NCBI GenBank assembly: GCA_035550515.1
Contig: DASZOZ010000027.1
Coordinates: 30,934-94,933, forward strand
Direction: 5' to 3'
Length of the DNA stretch: 64,000 bases
From: DATARH01 sp035550515
GTDB lineage: Bacteria; Pseudomonadota; Alphaproteobacteria; ATCC43930; CGMCC-115725
In this document: piece by piece, positions 8,694 to 17,693 of the stretch
Numbering within the stretch: position 1 is the stretch's first letter
Layout: each line of letters starts with the position of its first letter
Program-made: the position numbers and the translations under genes
The notes under the pieces: model-generated
Told to the model about the DNA's origin: nothing
Seen by the model: the letters and a program-made list of their open reading frames with translations, nothing else
Databases searched by the model: none

Positions 8694-9104
8694 TCAATAT
8701 CCGACCCATTGCCGCTGGGCGTGCCCCTGTCGGTCGGGGCAAATCTCGTTGCTGAGCGTGACGGTGACGAGATCGCCGCTGAATCGCCCCCGCACCTGAT
8801 AGGCCCGCACGGCACGCGCATTGACATGCCCCGCAGCGGTGTTGCCGGAAAAGCTGCCGTCCGGCCGCAGCACCAGGTTCTGCAGCATGACGTTGCCCTG
8901 CCCCACGCCCACCAATCCGGTCAGGCGGCCTTGCTCGACCGCCAGCCGCACCATCCAGTCGCCGCAGCGCATACCGGGGATCGCCCGGCCCTGGATGTTC
9001 CAGAACCCGTCGCGCGGCACCTGCGCCATCGCCCCCGTCGCGAGTGACACCAGGAAGAACAGCGCCGACCCGAGGCGCACCGCCGATTTTCCGCCGCTTG
9101 TCAT
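8694..9104 (-). CDS. secreted hypothetical protein
   Basis: 136 residues. The start at 9104 (MTSGGKSAVRLGSALFF) gives a proper signal peptide cleaved after TGAMAQ and has AAGGA 8 nt upstream; a longer in-frame ATG at 9149 would put 15 polar residues before it. The mature part begins VPRDGFWNIQGRAIPG and has two Cys (RCGDW and NEICPD), likely a disulfide. Reads like a small beta-rich extracytoplasmic protein; family not recognised. Upstream of the HdeD-like gene on the same strand. Confidence 0.75.
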   Translation of the reverse strand: MTSGGKSAVRLGSALFFLVSLATGAMAQVPRDGFWNIQGRAIPGMRCGDWMVRLAVEQGRLTGLVGVGQGNVMLQNLVLRPDGSFSGNTAAGHVNARAVRAYQVRGRFSGDLVTVTLSNEICPDRQGHAQRQWVGY

Positions 9105-9272
9105 CGCCGTTTCCTTCTGCCGCAGCGGCCGATCTTTGTCCAAACCCAACCGGAAGGCGAGAGGAGACGATCGCCGACGACAGCCAGCCGGGGCGTTTCC
9201 GGCCGGGCGTTTTGTCCTTGAGCCGAGCGCGGCCGTCCCATTGCGTCGGCGGCAAATCGGCGGGAACCCGTC

Positions 9273-10286
9273 CTAGCCGGCGAGCAACTCCGTCACGGTA
9301 GTGTTGATGAACCGGGCGTCTTCCGGGTTGAACACCGGGTTGCCGGCGCGATGACCCCAGATCGACGGGATCGGGCGCAGCTCGGCATGGGGCATGCGGG
9401 CGACCTCGCGGCGGTTGTCCTCGACCGTGAAGTAGAGGTCGGTCTCGCTCGGCATCACGATCGCCTTGGCCTTGATCGCACCCAACGCCCGGTCGAGATC
9501 GCCGCCATAGAGTTCGTTGGCGCTGATGTCGGCGCGCTGCCACATCCACAGCATCGCCAGCAGGTCGTTGGCGTCGCGCCGGCGGAAGCCGGCCTCCCAG
9601 CTGCCGATGAGGAAATCCTCGAGCGACGAGAACCCGATCGTCCGCCAGAGTTCCTCGCGGTAGAAGGCCTGGCTGAGCCCCCAGCCGGCGTAGACCCGGC
9701 CGAACGCCTGGAAGCCGCGCGTCGGCTGGGTGGCGAACCAGCCGTCCTGCCACGCCGCGTCGGCGGTCAGCGCCGCCTTCACCCCTTCGAGAAAGACGAC
9801 ATTATGCGGCGACGTCTTGGCCGAGCCGCAGATCGGCGCGATGCGCTCGACCCGGTCGGGGAACAGCGCCCCCCAGTGGAACGCCTGCTGCCCGCCCATC
9901 GAGAAGCCGTAGACCAGGCACACCCGCTCGATGCTGAACACTTCTTCCAGCAGCCGCTGCTGCACCCGGACATTGTCGGTCATCGTGAAACAGGGATAGC
10001 GGCCGCGGTCGAACGGCGGCGGGGTGTTGCTCGGGCTCGACGACAGGCCGTTGCCGAACTTGTTCATGATGACGATGAAATACCGGCTCGGGTCGAGCGG
10101 TCGGCCCTCGCCGATCTGCCATTCGAGGTCGGTATGCTGCGCGCCGAACGAGGTCGGGTAGACGATGACGTTGGACTTCGCGGCGTTGAGCGTGCCGAAG
10201 GTCTTATAGGCGAGCCGCGCCTTCCGGTAGGTCAGCCCGGACTGCAGCACCACGTCGCCGGCCTCGAAGATGCGGTAATCGGTCAT
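9273..10286 (-). CDS. alpha/beta hydrolase, homoserine O-acetyltransferase (MetX)-like
   Basis: 337 residues. Seen: the N-terminal RKARLAYKTFGTLNA segment typical of MetX-fold proteins, NGLSSSPSNTPPPFDRG, nucleophile elbow YGFSMGGQQAFHWG near residue 137, PICGSAKTSPHN, late MPSETDLYFT (acid) and SIWGHRAGN (His). This acetyltransferase-like group includes many enzymes not involved in methionine synthesis. Start at 10286, 7 bp after the upstream stop; an upstream start would extend into that gene. Last gene of a three-gene minus-strand cassette, so it probably acts on a product of the flavoprotein or aminotransferase. Confidence 0.85.
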   Translation of the reverse strand: MTDYRIFEAGDVVLQSGLTYRKARLAYKTFGTLNAAKSNVIVYPTSFGAQHTDLEWQIGEGRPLDPSRYFIVIMNKFGNGLSSSPSNTPPPFDRGRYPCFTMTDNVRVQQRLLEEVFSIERVCLVYGFSMGGQQAFHWGALFPDRVERIAPICGSAKTSPHNVVFLEGVKAALTADAAWQDGWFATQPTRGFQAFGRVYAGWGLSQAFYREELWRTIGFSSLEDFLIGSWEAGFRRRDANDLLAMLWMWQRADISANELYGGDLDRALGAIKAKAIVMPSETDLYFTVEDNRREVARMPHAELRPIPSIWGHRAGNPVFNPEDARFINTTVTELLAG

Positions 10287-10293
10287 CGCGTCG

Positions 10294-11523
10294 TCACCGC
10301 ATGCGGGAGCCGGGGTCCATGTCGAGATAGACGCGGCCGCCGATCGGGTACCACTCGGGGGCAAGCGTCACCGTCTGGCCGACCGTGTGCAGGTCGCGCC
10401 AGCATTCCGCCAGGCGGCTTTCGCGCTTGAACGAGGTGCTGCCGCCGTGGCGGTACATCAGGTCCATCGCCTGGCGGGCGCAGTCGGCGGCATGGCTCGC
10501 GGCGAGACGGCAGCGGGCGCGCTGCTCCAGCGTCGTCTCCCCGCCCGCAGCAATCGTGTTCCACAGCGCGGTGATCATCGCCGTGCGGTGGCTGCGCCCG
10601 GCTTCGAGGATGGTGTCGGCGCGGCCGATCGAATCCTGCACCTGCGGGCTCTCGCAGAGCAGCCCGGCAGGGCGGCCGCGCGGCTGCTTGCCGCCGGCCA
10701 GCTCGATCAGCGCCTCGATGCCGGCGCGCGCGATGCCGGTGATGACGCTGCTGTGATGCGGGCCGACCCAGGCCTGCGCCGGCAGCTGATAGGTGACGCC
10801 CGGCCAGCGCGACCACTGGTTGTCGAGCGGCGCGCCGGCATGGAGCATGACCCGCCGCTGGGGCAGGAAGACGTCCTGCACGGTCCAGTCGAAACTGCCG
10901 GTGCCGCGCAGCCCGCTGACATCCCAACTGCCGGGCACGATCTCGATCTCGGAGCGCTTGAAGACGGCGCGCCAGTAGCTGCCGGTGCCGTCGGGCCGGG
11001 CGACCGGCTCGCCGTTCTCGATGACCTGGAAGCTGCCGAGCATCCAGGCGGCTTCGTTACAGCCGCTGCCGAACTGCCAGCGGCCGGTCACGCGGTACCC
11101 GCCGTCGACCGCGACCGCCTTGCCGCCGCCCTGCACCGCAGTGCCGGCGAGATTGGCGGGGCCGTTGCCGTAAACCTCGTCCGTCCCCTCCTGCGGGAGG
11201 CCCAGCACCACGAGCTGGCCGATCGAGTTGTTGGCGATGTTCCAGCCGACCGAGCCGCAGCCTTCGGCGAGCAGCTCGCCGACGCGCAGAAAGGTCAGCG
11301 GATCGGATTCGAGGCCGCCATAGGCGCGCGGGATCAGCAGCCGGTAGAAGCCGGCCTCGCGCATTTCCGCGACAAGGTCCGGCGGCATGCGCTGCTCGCG
11401 CTCGATCTCATCCTTGTAGCGGCGCAGCGTCGGCTGGATCGCCTTCGCCGCTTGCACCACGGGTTGCGCGTCGACATCCATCGGCAGGCGCTTGTCCGAG
11501 GCGATCGGGTCGATTGTGTCCAT
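10294..11523 (-). CDS. acyl-CoA-dehydrogenase-fold flavoprotein (flavin-dependent monooxygenase type)
   Basis: 409 residues. N-terminal helical domain (QPTLRRYKDEIEREQRMPPDLVAEMREAGFYRLLIPRAYGG, 25-70), middle beta domain (GGYRVTGRWQFGSGC near 140), C-terminal helices with RSHRTAMITALWNTI. The pattern, with GSVGWN early and the RLAECWRDLHTVGQ end, is that of the HsaA/group D flavin hydroxylases rather than a true acyl-CoA dehydrogenase. Such enzymes need a separate flavin reductase, which is not in this window. AGGAGG precedes the start at 11523. Middle gene of the 12938-9273 cassette. Confidence 0.88.
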   Translation of the reverse strand: MDTIDPIASDKRLPMDVDAQPVVQAAKAIQPTLRRYKDEIEREQRMPPDLVAEMREAGFYRLLIPRAYGGLESDPLTFLRVGELLAEGCGSVGWNIANNSIGQLVVLGLPQEGTDEVYGNGPANLAGTAVQGGGKAVAVDGGYRVTGRWQFGSGCNEAAWMLGSFQVIENGEPVARPDGTGSYWRAVFKRSEIEIVPGSWDVSGLRGTGSFDWTVQDVFLPQRRVMLHAGAPLDNQWSRWPGVTYQLPAQAWVGPHHSSVITGIARAGIEALIELAGGKQPRGRPAGLLCESPQVQDSIGRADTILEAGRSHRTAMITALWNTIAAGGETTLEQRARCRLAASHAADCARQAMDLMYRHGGSTSFKRESRLAECWRDLHTVGQTVTLAPEWYPIGGRVYLDMDPGSRMR

Positions 11524-11605
11524 GGCGGCTCCTCCTGCCGCGCTACTTTGACCCAGTTTGCCCGTTCGCGCACCCGTCTCGCACCGCATGGCCCCGCGCC
11601 TGTTC

Positions 11606-11634
11606 GTCATGGCCGGGCGCGACCCGGCCATGAC
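11606..11634. repeat. REP-like palindrome
   Basis: Perfect 12-bp arms GTCATGGCCGGG and CCCGGCCATGAC with a 5-base loop, between the aminotransferase and the flavoprotein. The sequence is of the intergenic palindrome type common in alphaproteobacteria and is related to the element at 23720. It could stabilise the mRNA between two genes of the cassette. Confidence 0.75.
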
Positions 11635-11654
11635 CACCGGTGTCGCGGGGTCGG

Positions 11655-12938
11655 CTAAGCCGCCAGCGCCTTGACCGCGGAGGCCCAGGCTTCGCGGGTG
11701 AAGCGGATGTCGTCGTCGGTGTGGGCGAGCGACACGTAGTATTTCTGCTCGCCCTTGAGGATGCCGCGCTCGCGCAGCAGTGCGTTGAAGCGGCGCACCA
11801 TGCCCATGTCGTTGCGCAGCGTGCCGCGATAGTCGGTGACCGGGTCCGGCGAGAAGACGACGTCGAACAGCGGCGGCTCGCCGATCACCTGCGCGGCGAT
11901 CCCGGCCTCGCGCAAGAACTGCGCCAGCGTGCTCATCAGCTCGCGGCCGGTCGCGTGGATCCGCTCATAGGCGCCCGGCCGGCGCAGGATGTCGAGCGTC
12001 GCCAGGCCCGCCGCGGCCGCCACGGGGTTGCCCGACAGCGTGCCGATCTGCATCAGGAAGGCGTCGTCGCCGACCTTGTTCTTGTCGAAATGCGCCATGA
12101 TCTCTTCGCGGCCGGCGATCGCCGCGAGCGGGAAGCCGCCGCCGATGACCTTGCCCAGGGTGCAGAGGTCCGGCTCGACGCCGTAATATTCCTGGGCCCC
12201 GCCAAACGCGAGGCGGAAGCCGGTCACCACCTCGTCGAAGATCAGCGGCACGCCGTTTTCGGCGGTGATGCGGCGCAGCGCCTGGAGGAAACCCGGCGCC
12301 GGCGGGATGATGCGCTGGAACGGCTCGACGATGACCCCGGCCAGCTCGTCGCGGTGCTCGCGGACGAGGCTGGTCACCGCATCGATGTTGTTGAACGGCG
12401 CGATCAGCATCTCGTCGCGCAGGCTGCGCGGGATGCCGGCGGAATCCGGGATCGCGCCGGGAAAGTTCGAGGTCCGGCGCGGCGCCAGGCTCATCAGCGA
12501 ATAGTCGCTCATGCCGTGATAGCCGCCCTCGAATTTGAGGATCTTGTCGCGCTTGGTATAGGCGCGCGCCGCGCGCATCGCGTACAAATCGGCCTCCGAC
12601 CCGGTCGACACGAACCGCACCTGCCGCGCACAAGGCACCGCGTCGACGATCGCCGCGGCGAGCTCGATCCCCCAGCGGTTGTTGGCAAAGAAGGTCGTGC
12701 CCGAGGCGACTCGCGCCTGCGCGGCGGCGGTCACCTCCGGATGCGCGTGGCCGACCAGCATCGGCCCGGAGCCGAGCAGGAAGTCGACATATTCCTTGCC
12801 GTCCTCGTCCCACACGCGGCCGCCGCGCCCCTCGCGGATCACCACGTCGCCCGGAATATTGCCGAAGCTGCCGGCAGGCAGGACGCGGTTGGCGGTCTCG
12901 ATCAGTCCGTCCTGAAGCTTCGGCATCGGCGCGCTCAT
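11655..12938 (-). CDS. class III PLP-dependent aminotransferase (GSA aminomutase-like)
   Basis: 427 residues. Family hallmarks: DFLLGSGPMLVGHAHPEV near 53-70, FVSTGSEADLYAMRAARAYT (115-135), GGYHGMSDYS (145), VEPFQ (200), IFDEVVTGFR (232, PLP-ring Asp) and the Schiff-base Lys in TLGKVIGGGFPLAA (about 260). Closest to glutamate-1-semialdehyde aminomutase-like transaminases used in amino-acid catabolism. Start at 12938 (MSAPMPK) after GAGGGAG. First gene of the cassette with the flavoprotein and the MetX-like hydrolase, which argues for a catabolic or small-molecule role rather than heme synthesis. Confidence 0.9.
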   Translation of the reverse strand: MSAPMPKLQDGLIETANRVLPAGSFGNIPGDVVIREGRGGRVWDEDGKEYVDFLLGSGPMLVGHAHPEVTAAAQARVASGTTFFANNRWGIELAAAIVDAVPCARQVRFVSTGSEADLYAMRAARAYTKRDKILKFEGGYHGMSDYSLMSLAPRRTSNFPGAIPDSAGIPRSLRDEMLIAPFNNIDAVTSLVREHRDELAGVIVEPFQRIIPPAPGFLQALRRITAENGVPLIFDEVVTGFRLAFGGAQEYYGVEPDLCTLGKVIGGGFPLAAIAGREEIMAHFDKNKVGDDAFLMQIGTLSGNPVAAAAGLATLDILRRPGAYERIHATGRELMSTLAQFLREAGIAAQVIGEPPLFDVVFSPDPVTDYRGTLRNDMGMVRRFNALLRERGILKGEQKYYVSLAHTDDDIRFTREAWASAVKALAA

Positions 12939-13086
12939 CTCGGCACTCCCTCTCAACGGCCGTCATCCGCGCAATAACCTCACCCGCAGGCGCGAGACGC
13001 AAGACGGATTTTTCCGCATCGACAAATCGCTTGACGCAAGAATTCTATTTTTGTTCTCTCGACGATGGATCGACCGGACCTCCCCG

Positions 13087-13710
13087 ATGCTCAACCGCGG
13101 TCTTTTGCAATGCCACGCCTGCCAGTCCCCGCACGGCTTCACCCCGGCAGACGATGCCGGTCGGGCGGCGTCCGCGGACCGGCTTTTCTTCGCGGTCCGG
13201 CCGCCGCCCGTCGCGACGCCCGGCATCTCGCGCCTTGCCTGGCATCTGCGCGACAAGCATCGGCTGACCGCGACGCCGCTGCGGCCGGAATGTTTTCACG
13301 TCACGCTGCTCTTTGCCGGATTTTACGGGCAGATCCCGCCAAAAACGCTAGAAGCGCTCGCCGCGGCCGCCGGCACCGTCGCCATGCGCCGGTTCCGCGT
13401 CGGTTTTGATTGGGTGGCGAGTTTTCGCCGGCGCGGCGAGCGGCCGCTGGTGCTGCGGGGCGATGACGGTGTGACCGGGCTGGTGTGGCTGCGCGATCGG
13501 CTCGTCGCCGCCGCAACCGGCGTTCCGGGCGGTGTCCCCGCCACTCGCAGCAGCTTCACGCCGCACCTGACGCTGCTTTACGACGCGCGCGAGGTCCGCG
13601 AAGAACCGGTCGAAGAGATCGGGTGGCCGGTGACCGAATTTGTCCTGATCCGCAGCCTTTTCGGCCAAGCCCGACACGTCGTGCTGCGGCGCTGGCCGCT
13701 CCGCGGCTGA
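13087..13710 (+). CDS. thpR: RNA 2',3'-cyclic phosphodiesterase / 2'-5' RNA ligase
   Basis: 207 residues of the 2H phosphoesterase family. The two catalytic HxT motifs are ECFHVTLLFAG (near residue 65) and SFTPHLTLLYD (near 158), and RLFFAVRPP begins the fold. It opens 2',3'-cyclic phosphates or reversibly joins 2'-5' RNA ends. The N-terminus is uncertain: the homologous part begins about 30 residues in, and the preceding stretch (MLNRGLLQCHACQSPHG) is unusual, with no strong ribosome site. Divergent from the aminotransferase. Confidence 0.85.
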   Translation: MLNRGLLQCHACQSPHGFTPADDAGRAASADRLFFAVRPPPVATPGISRLAWHLRDKHRLTATPLRPECFHVTLLFAGFYGQIPPKTLEALAAAAGTVAMRRFRVGFDWVASFRRRGERPLVLRGDDGVTGLVWLRDRLVAAATGVPGGVPATRSSFTPHLTLLYDAREVREEPVEEIGWPVTEFVLIRSLFGQARHVVLRRWPLRG

Positions 13711-13800
13711 GGTTCGTCGCGGCAACAGGCGCGGCGGCTTTGCGTTTTGCGCGATCGGCGTCAGACTGCGGCTATCGTCAATCCCGGCGGGAGGGGGTCG

Positions 13801-14490
13801 ATGCCGCTGCCCGGCCCGAACGAAAGACGGCGGCTGTTCGAAGGCCATGCGCTGTTCGGCAAGCTGCCGCCGGCCGATCTGGACGCGCTGCTGCTGCATG
13901 CGCGGGTCGAACGCTACCCGGCCGGCCGCGCGATTTTCGCCAAAGGCTCGCCCGGCCGCAGCATGATGGCCATCCTCAAGGGCAGCGTGCGGATCAGCAC
14001 CCCCTCGCCCGCCGGCCCCGACATCGTGCTGACCATCCTGCAGTCCGGCGAGGTGTTCGGCGAGATCGCGCTGATCGACGGCGCCGACCGCACCGCCGAC
14101 GCGACCGCGGTCAGCGATTGCGAGCTGCTGGTGCTCGACCAGCGCGACTTCATCCCGTTTCTCGAACGCCGCGCCGATCTCTGCATCCTGTTCCTGAGGA
14201 TGCTGTGCCAGCGCTTGCGACAGACCGACCAGCAGGTCGAGGAGGCGATGTTCGGCCGGCTCGACGGGCGCATCGCGATGGCGCTGCTGCGCCTGGCGCA
14301 TGCGGTGCCGCCGGACGGCGACGGCGGCGTCGTCCTGCGCATCACCCAGCAGGAGCTGGCCGGCATGGTCGGGGCGGCGCGCGAGAGCGTCAACAAGCAG
14401 CTTCACGTCTGGCAGAAGGAGGGCGTCTTGCGGCTGGGGAAGCGGCTCATCGAGATCGCCGATATTGAGGCGCTCGCAACGCTGTCATAA
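13801..14490 (+). CDS. Crp/Fnr-family transcriptional regulator
   Basis: 229 residues: cyclic-nucleotide-binding-type beta barrel (FAKGSPGRSMMAILKGSVRISTPSPAG, GEVFGEIALIDGADRTADATA, 35-105), dimerisation helix (RLRQTDQQVEEAMFG), and a winged helix with ITQQELAGMVGAARESVNKQLHVWQKEGVL near 180-210. No N-terminal Cys cluster, so it is not an oxygen-sensing FNR itself; it is Crp-like and may bind cAMP or another ligand. The recognition helix has ESVNKQ. GGGAGG ends 5 nt before the ATG. Targets unknown. Confidence 0.92.
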   Translation: MPLPGPNERRRLFEGHALFGKLPPADLDALLLHARVERYPAGRAIFAKGSPGRSMMAILKGSVRISTPSPAGPDIVLTILQSGEVFGEIALIDGADRTADATAVSDCELLVLDQRDFIPFLERRADLCILFLRMLCQRLRQTDQQVEEAMFGRLDGRIAMALLRLAHAVPPDGDGGVVLRITQQELAGMVGAARESVNKQLHVWQKEGVLRLGKRLIEIADIEALATLS

Positions 14491-14518
14491 AAAAACCCGC
14501 GCCGCTCTCGGCCGGCGC
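14489..14518 (-). terminator. intrinsic terminator pointing along the minus strand
   Basis: On the minus strand GCGCCG, an 8-base loop and CGGCGC are followed by GGG and seven T. On the plus strand there is no T-run, and the A-run is part of the regulator's stop codon. No minus-strand gene ends here, so the terminator is without an obvious client; it may stop antisense transcription. Confidence 0.5.
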
Positions 14519-14543
14519 CGCCCGGCCGCATTTGGAGACCCGC

Positions 14544-15272
14544 ATGGACCTGACCCAACTCAAGGAAGCTGCCATGGAAGCAACGGCGCGGGCGCTGGAG
14601 GACAAATTCGGGGCCGTGCCCGACGAGGACAGCGACGCGTGGGAGAGCGAATACCGCCGTCAATTCGCCCTCGCCAAGCAGCGCTATGGCGTCATCACGC
14701 CGACCGTCGCCCGCGCCGCCGGCCCGGCGCTGCAGCTCCCCGAACTGCGCGGCGACACGCAGGAATTGGTGCATTGGGGCGAGCAGGTGCGCGCCGAGCG
14801 CTTGCGCGAGGTGACCGATGCCGGGCGGCGCGCCTGGATGGCCAAGACCTGGACCCGTGCCGCGCTATGGGTCAATACCCGCGACGTGCCGATCGCCACG
14901 CTGCTCCAGCGCACCCAGGGCCAATACGACGACTACCGCCGCCAACTTGCCGCGCAGAAGCAGGCGCAGACGGCCGCGGCGCAGCAAAAGGCCGCCGCGC
15001 TCGCCGCCTACCAGGAAAGGCTGCGCCGGGCCAATGTCAGCGAGGCCGGCCTGATCGAACTGATCGACGCCGCCGAGCAGCTCAAACCCGGCGCGCTCGG
15101 CGAAAAGCTCGCCGAGCTGCACGCACCCGACCGCCATCTGCGCGTCTTCGCCACCAGCGACCCGACGGTACTGCTGGTCAAGGAGAAGAACCTCAAGGGC
15201 CAGCACGATTACGGCATCGAGCGCGACGAAGGGCTGGTCGCCGACCTCAAGCTCTTCGCTTCCGCGCCATAG
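14544..15272 (+). CDS. hypothetical cytoplasmic protein with coiled-coil segment
   Basis: 242 residues, soluble, strongly helical and charged. Residues about 120-170 are Ala/Gln/Lys-rich (QLAAQKQAQTAAAQQKAAAL), a likely coiled coil, followed by ANVSEAGLIELIDAAEQLKPGALGEKLAEL. The C-terminal part is more globular (DPTVLLVKEKNLKGQHDYGIERDEG). No family recognised. Start at 14544 with GGAG 7 nt upstream. It lies 53 bp after the Crp/Fnr gene on the same strand, so co-transcription is possible. Confidence 0.75.
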   Translation: MDLTQLKEAAMEATARALEDKFGAVPDEDSDAWESEYRRQFALAKQRYGVITPTVARAAGPALQLPELRGDTQELVHWGEQVRAERLREVTDAGRRAWMAKTWTRAALWVNTRDVPIATLLQRTQGQYDDYRRQLAAQKQAQTAAAQQKAAALAAYQERLRRANVSEAGLIELIDAAEQLKPGALGEKLAELHAPDRHLRVFATSDPTVLLVKEKNLKGQHDYGIERDEGLVADLKLFASAP

Positions 15273-15458
15273 GCGGGACGCGGCGGAATAAGGCGGCTCG
15301 CCCCAATGTGACGAATTATGTCGGGAATCCCGCCCGCTGCGTCGTCGCGCTTACAATTCTTCACCAAAATAGCGGGCGCCATACATCCTTCGATTACATA
15401 CCGCCACTAGCCTCCGCACCATAACGCGGCGCGAAGCCGCCACAGATGGAGGGGTGTG

Positions 15459-15935
15459 GTGTCCGATTTCCACTTGCTGCTTCAGGAACAGATCCCGTCA
15501 TTGCTGCGCTACGCGACGGCGCTGACGCGGGATTCCGAGCAGGCAGCAGATCTGGTCGAAGATACGGTGCGCGAGGCGCTCGACTATCAGCGCCATTGCC
15601 GCGGCGACGTGCGCATCTGGCTGTTCACCCTGCTGCACGACCTGCGCGGCAACCCGTTTCGCGAGATGACCCTGCCGGCGCCGGCCCCCCTCGACCCGCG
15701 GCTGCTGTTGACCCTGTCGGACCTCGATCGCGCGATGGGACAGCTCACCGAGCAGCACCGCGCGGTGCTGCTGCTGATCGGCCTCGAAGGCTTGAACTAT
15801 GCCGAGGCCGCCGCGGCGCTGCGCATCACCGTGGCAACGCTGCGCACCCGCCTTTCCAAGGCGCGCGCCGCGCTGCGCCGCCTGATGGGTGTCGCCGACA
15901 CCACGCGGACAACCGCTCGCCGGGCCGCCGCCTGA
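15459..15935 (+). CDS. ECF-like RNA polymerase sigma factor
   Basis: 158 residues. Degenerate sigma region 2 (LLRYATALTRDSEQAADLVEDTVREAL, 17-45) and clear region 4 helix-turn-helix (QLTEQHRAVLLLIGLEGLNYAEAAAALRITVATLRTRLSKARAALR, 94-140). Directs RNA polymerase to alternative promoters. Start is one of two adjacent GTG codons (15456 or 15459); GGAGGGG at 15448-15454 favours the second. No anti-sigma factor lies alongside, and the next gene (MscS) is convergent, so how its activity is controlled is not visible. Confidence 0.88.
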   Translation: MSDFHLLLQEQIPSLLRYATALTRDSEQAADLVEDTVREALDYQRHCRGDVRIWLFTLLHDLRGNPFREMTLPAPAPLDPRLLLTLSDLDRAMGQLTEQHRAVLLLIGLEGLNYAEAAAALRITVATLRTRLSKARAALRRLMGVADTTRTTARRAAA

Positions 15936-15965
15936 GGGCCGGCCTCTCCGCTTATCCCGGGCGGC

Positions 15966-17693
15966 CTATTCGATCAACCGCGCCTGCTCTCGTGCCGGCT
16001 CTTCCGCCGGCAGCGGGAGATCGCGCAGCCGGTCACCGCGCACGACATAGTTCGTGCGCGACGGGTAGGCGAGGCTTATCCCGGCGCGGCGGACCGCCGC
16101 CAGGATCCCGAGGTTCAGCTCCTCGACGATCTCGTTGGCGGGCACTTCCTCGATCTGCGCCCGGACCTCGAGTTCGAGCCCCGACTCGCCGAGCGTGACC
16201 AGCCGCACGCGCTCGCTGCCGGGGGTGATCTTCTCATGGTTCTCCAGGAGATCGCGGGCGCGGGCCGCGAGATCGTGGAACTGCTCCATGCCGGTGTCGT
16301 AGCGCAGCCGCAGCACCAGCTCGTACGCGGTCTTGCGCCGGCGCGACTGGTTCTCGATCCGCGCCTGGGCCATCTCGGCGTTGGAGATCGTGACCAGCGT
16401 GTCGTCCTTGCGGCGGATTTTGGTGGTCCGCAGCCCGATTTCCTCGATGGCGCCGGTTTGCGTGCCGATCTGGCAGGTCTCGCCGACCCGCGCCGGGCGG
16501 TCGGCGAACAAGGTCAGCCCGCCGATGATGTTTTCGAGCGTCGGCCGTACCGCCAGCGCGACCGCGACGCCGCCGATCCCGAGGCCGCCCAGCAGCGGGC
16601 CGATCGGCACACCACAGAATTCCGCCGCCCAGACAAAGGTGGCGAGCCCGACCACGATGGCCAACAGCATGCTGACGACCCTGACCAGCTGGGCGTCGAC
16701 GCTGGTCTCGCGCACCGCCATCGCCGCAACGATCGCCTCGCTGCCGCGCATGATCAGCGCGATGCCGAGCCAGCCGGCCGCGGCCATGCCGATGAACTCG
16801 AGGGCGAAATTCGCGACTTCCAACATCTGCCCCCAGATATTGAGCCCGGACTCGATGAGGAGCTGGACGTACACGACCAGGACCATGATCAGCACCGCCG
16901 CCGCCGGCTGACCCCAGCGGCGCGTCGCGCGTGCGGCGCCCCGATCCCTCCGGCATCCCCAGGCCACCAGCCGCAGCATGCAGAGGACGGTGCTGGCCAG
17001 CACCAGGGTGAGGCCGAGCCACTGCCACAACGCCTGGCCGAAGATCGGCCAGCGCAACAGATCCGGCAGCGCCGCGACCGCGGCACGCGGGATCATCGGA
17101 CCGGGCAGATAGCGGAATTCGGCGTAGAGATTGACCCCGCGTTCGGGCTGGTAAGCCAATTCGCCGGCGGCTTCGTAAAGCTCGCCGCTGCGCGCCACCG
17201 TTTCCGGCGAAAACAGGAACTGCCCGTTGCGCGGTCCGCCGGTCACCTTGGCGATGACGATCGCCGTGCCGGGCACCCGCCATTCGCTGAGGTTATGCGC
17301 CTTGACCGCCGCCGCGTCGGGGATCTCCGACAGCGGCGGCAGCTCGATATGGTCGAGCACGTCCTTGAGCCGCGCCGCCGCGAACATCCCTTGCAGCTCA
17401 CGCCGGGACTCCGCGAGGTTTTCGACATTGACGGTGTCGATCATCCGCAACGTGTGGGCGTGCGGCAGCCACGGCACGCCGTGTTCGAGGATCGATTTTT
17501 CCGCCGCGGCGCCGTCTTCGAGCAGCGTTTGCAGCGTCGCCCGCGGGCTCGACAAATCGGGGACGGACAGCAGGTACGGCCGCTCCGCCGCGTCGTCAGG
17601 CTCCGCTTCGACGATGCCGACAATCCCGGCGATAAAGGTAAGCAGCAGAAAGGCCGCCGAAAGCCGGCCTAAAAGACACAACATCCCGATCAT
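15966..17693 (-). CDS. MscS-family mechanosensitive channel with large N-terminal domain
   Basis: 575 residues. N-terminal signal-like segment, a soluble region up to about 195, then membrane helices (about 205-225, 250-270, 285-305, 325-345, 350-372) and the MscS core GGLGIGGVAVALAVRPTLENIIGGLTLFADRPARVGE containing the Gly/Ala-rich pore helix. A beta domain (IGTQTGAIEEIGLRTTKIRRKDDTLVTISNAEM) and the C-terminal alpha/beta domain follow. Probably releases solutes on hypo-osmotic shock. Start at 17693 has AGGGG 4 nt upstream; a TTG at 17714 is the alternative. Confidence 0.93.
   Translation of the reverse strand: MIGMLCLLGRLSAAFLLLTFIAGIVGIVEAEPDDAAERPYLLSVPDLSSPRATLQTLLEDGAAAEKSILEHGVPWLPHAHTLRMIDTVNVENLAESRRELQGMFAAARLKDVLDHIELPPLSEIPDAAAVKAHNLSEWRVPGTAIVIAKVTGGPRNGQFLFSPETVARSGELYEAAGELAYQPERGVNLYAEFRYLPGPMIPRAAVAALPDLLRWPIFGQALWQWLGLTLVLASTVLCMLRLVAWGCRRDRGAARATRRWGQPAAAVLIMVLVVYVQLLIESGLNIWGQMLEVANFALEFIGMAAAGWLGIALIMRGSEAIVAAMAVRETSVDAQLVRVVSMLLAIVVGLATFVWAAEFCGVPIGPLLGGLGIGGVAVALAVRPTLENIIGGLTLFADRPARVGETCQIGTQTGAIEEIGLRTTKIRRKDDTLVTISNAEMAQARIENQSRRRKTAYELVLRLRYDTGMEQFHDLAARARDLLENHEKITPGSERVRLVTLGESGLELEVRAQIEEVPANEIVEELNLGILAAVRRAGISLAYPSRTNYVVRGDRLRDLPLPAEEPAREQARLIE

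Noticed and set aside
15300..15420. Extracytoplasmic sigma-factor promoter (GGAAT...GTC type) upstream of the ECF-like gene
   Set aside because: The -35-like and -10-like elements are too closely spaced to be convincing.
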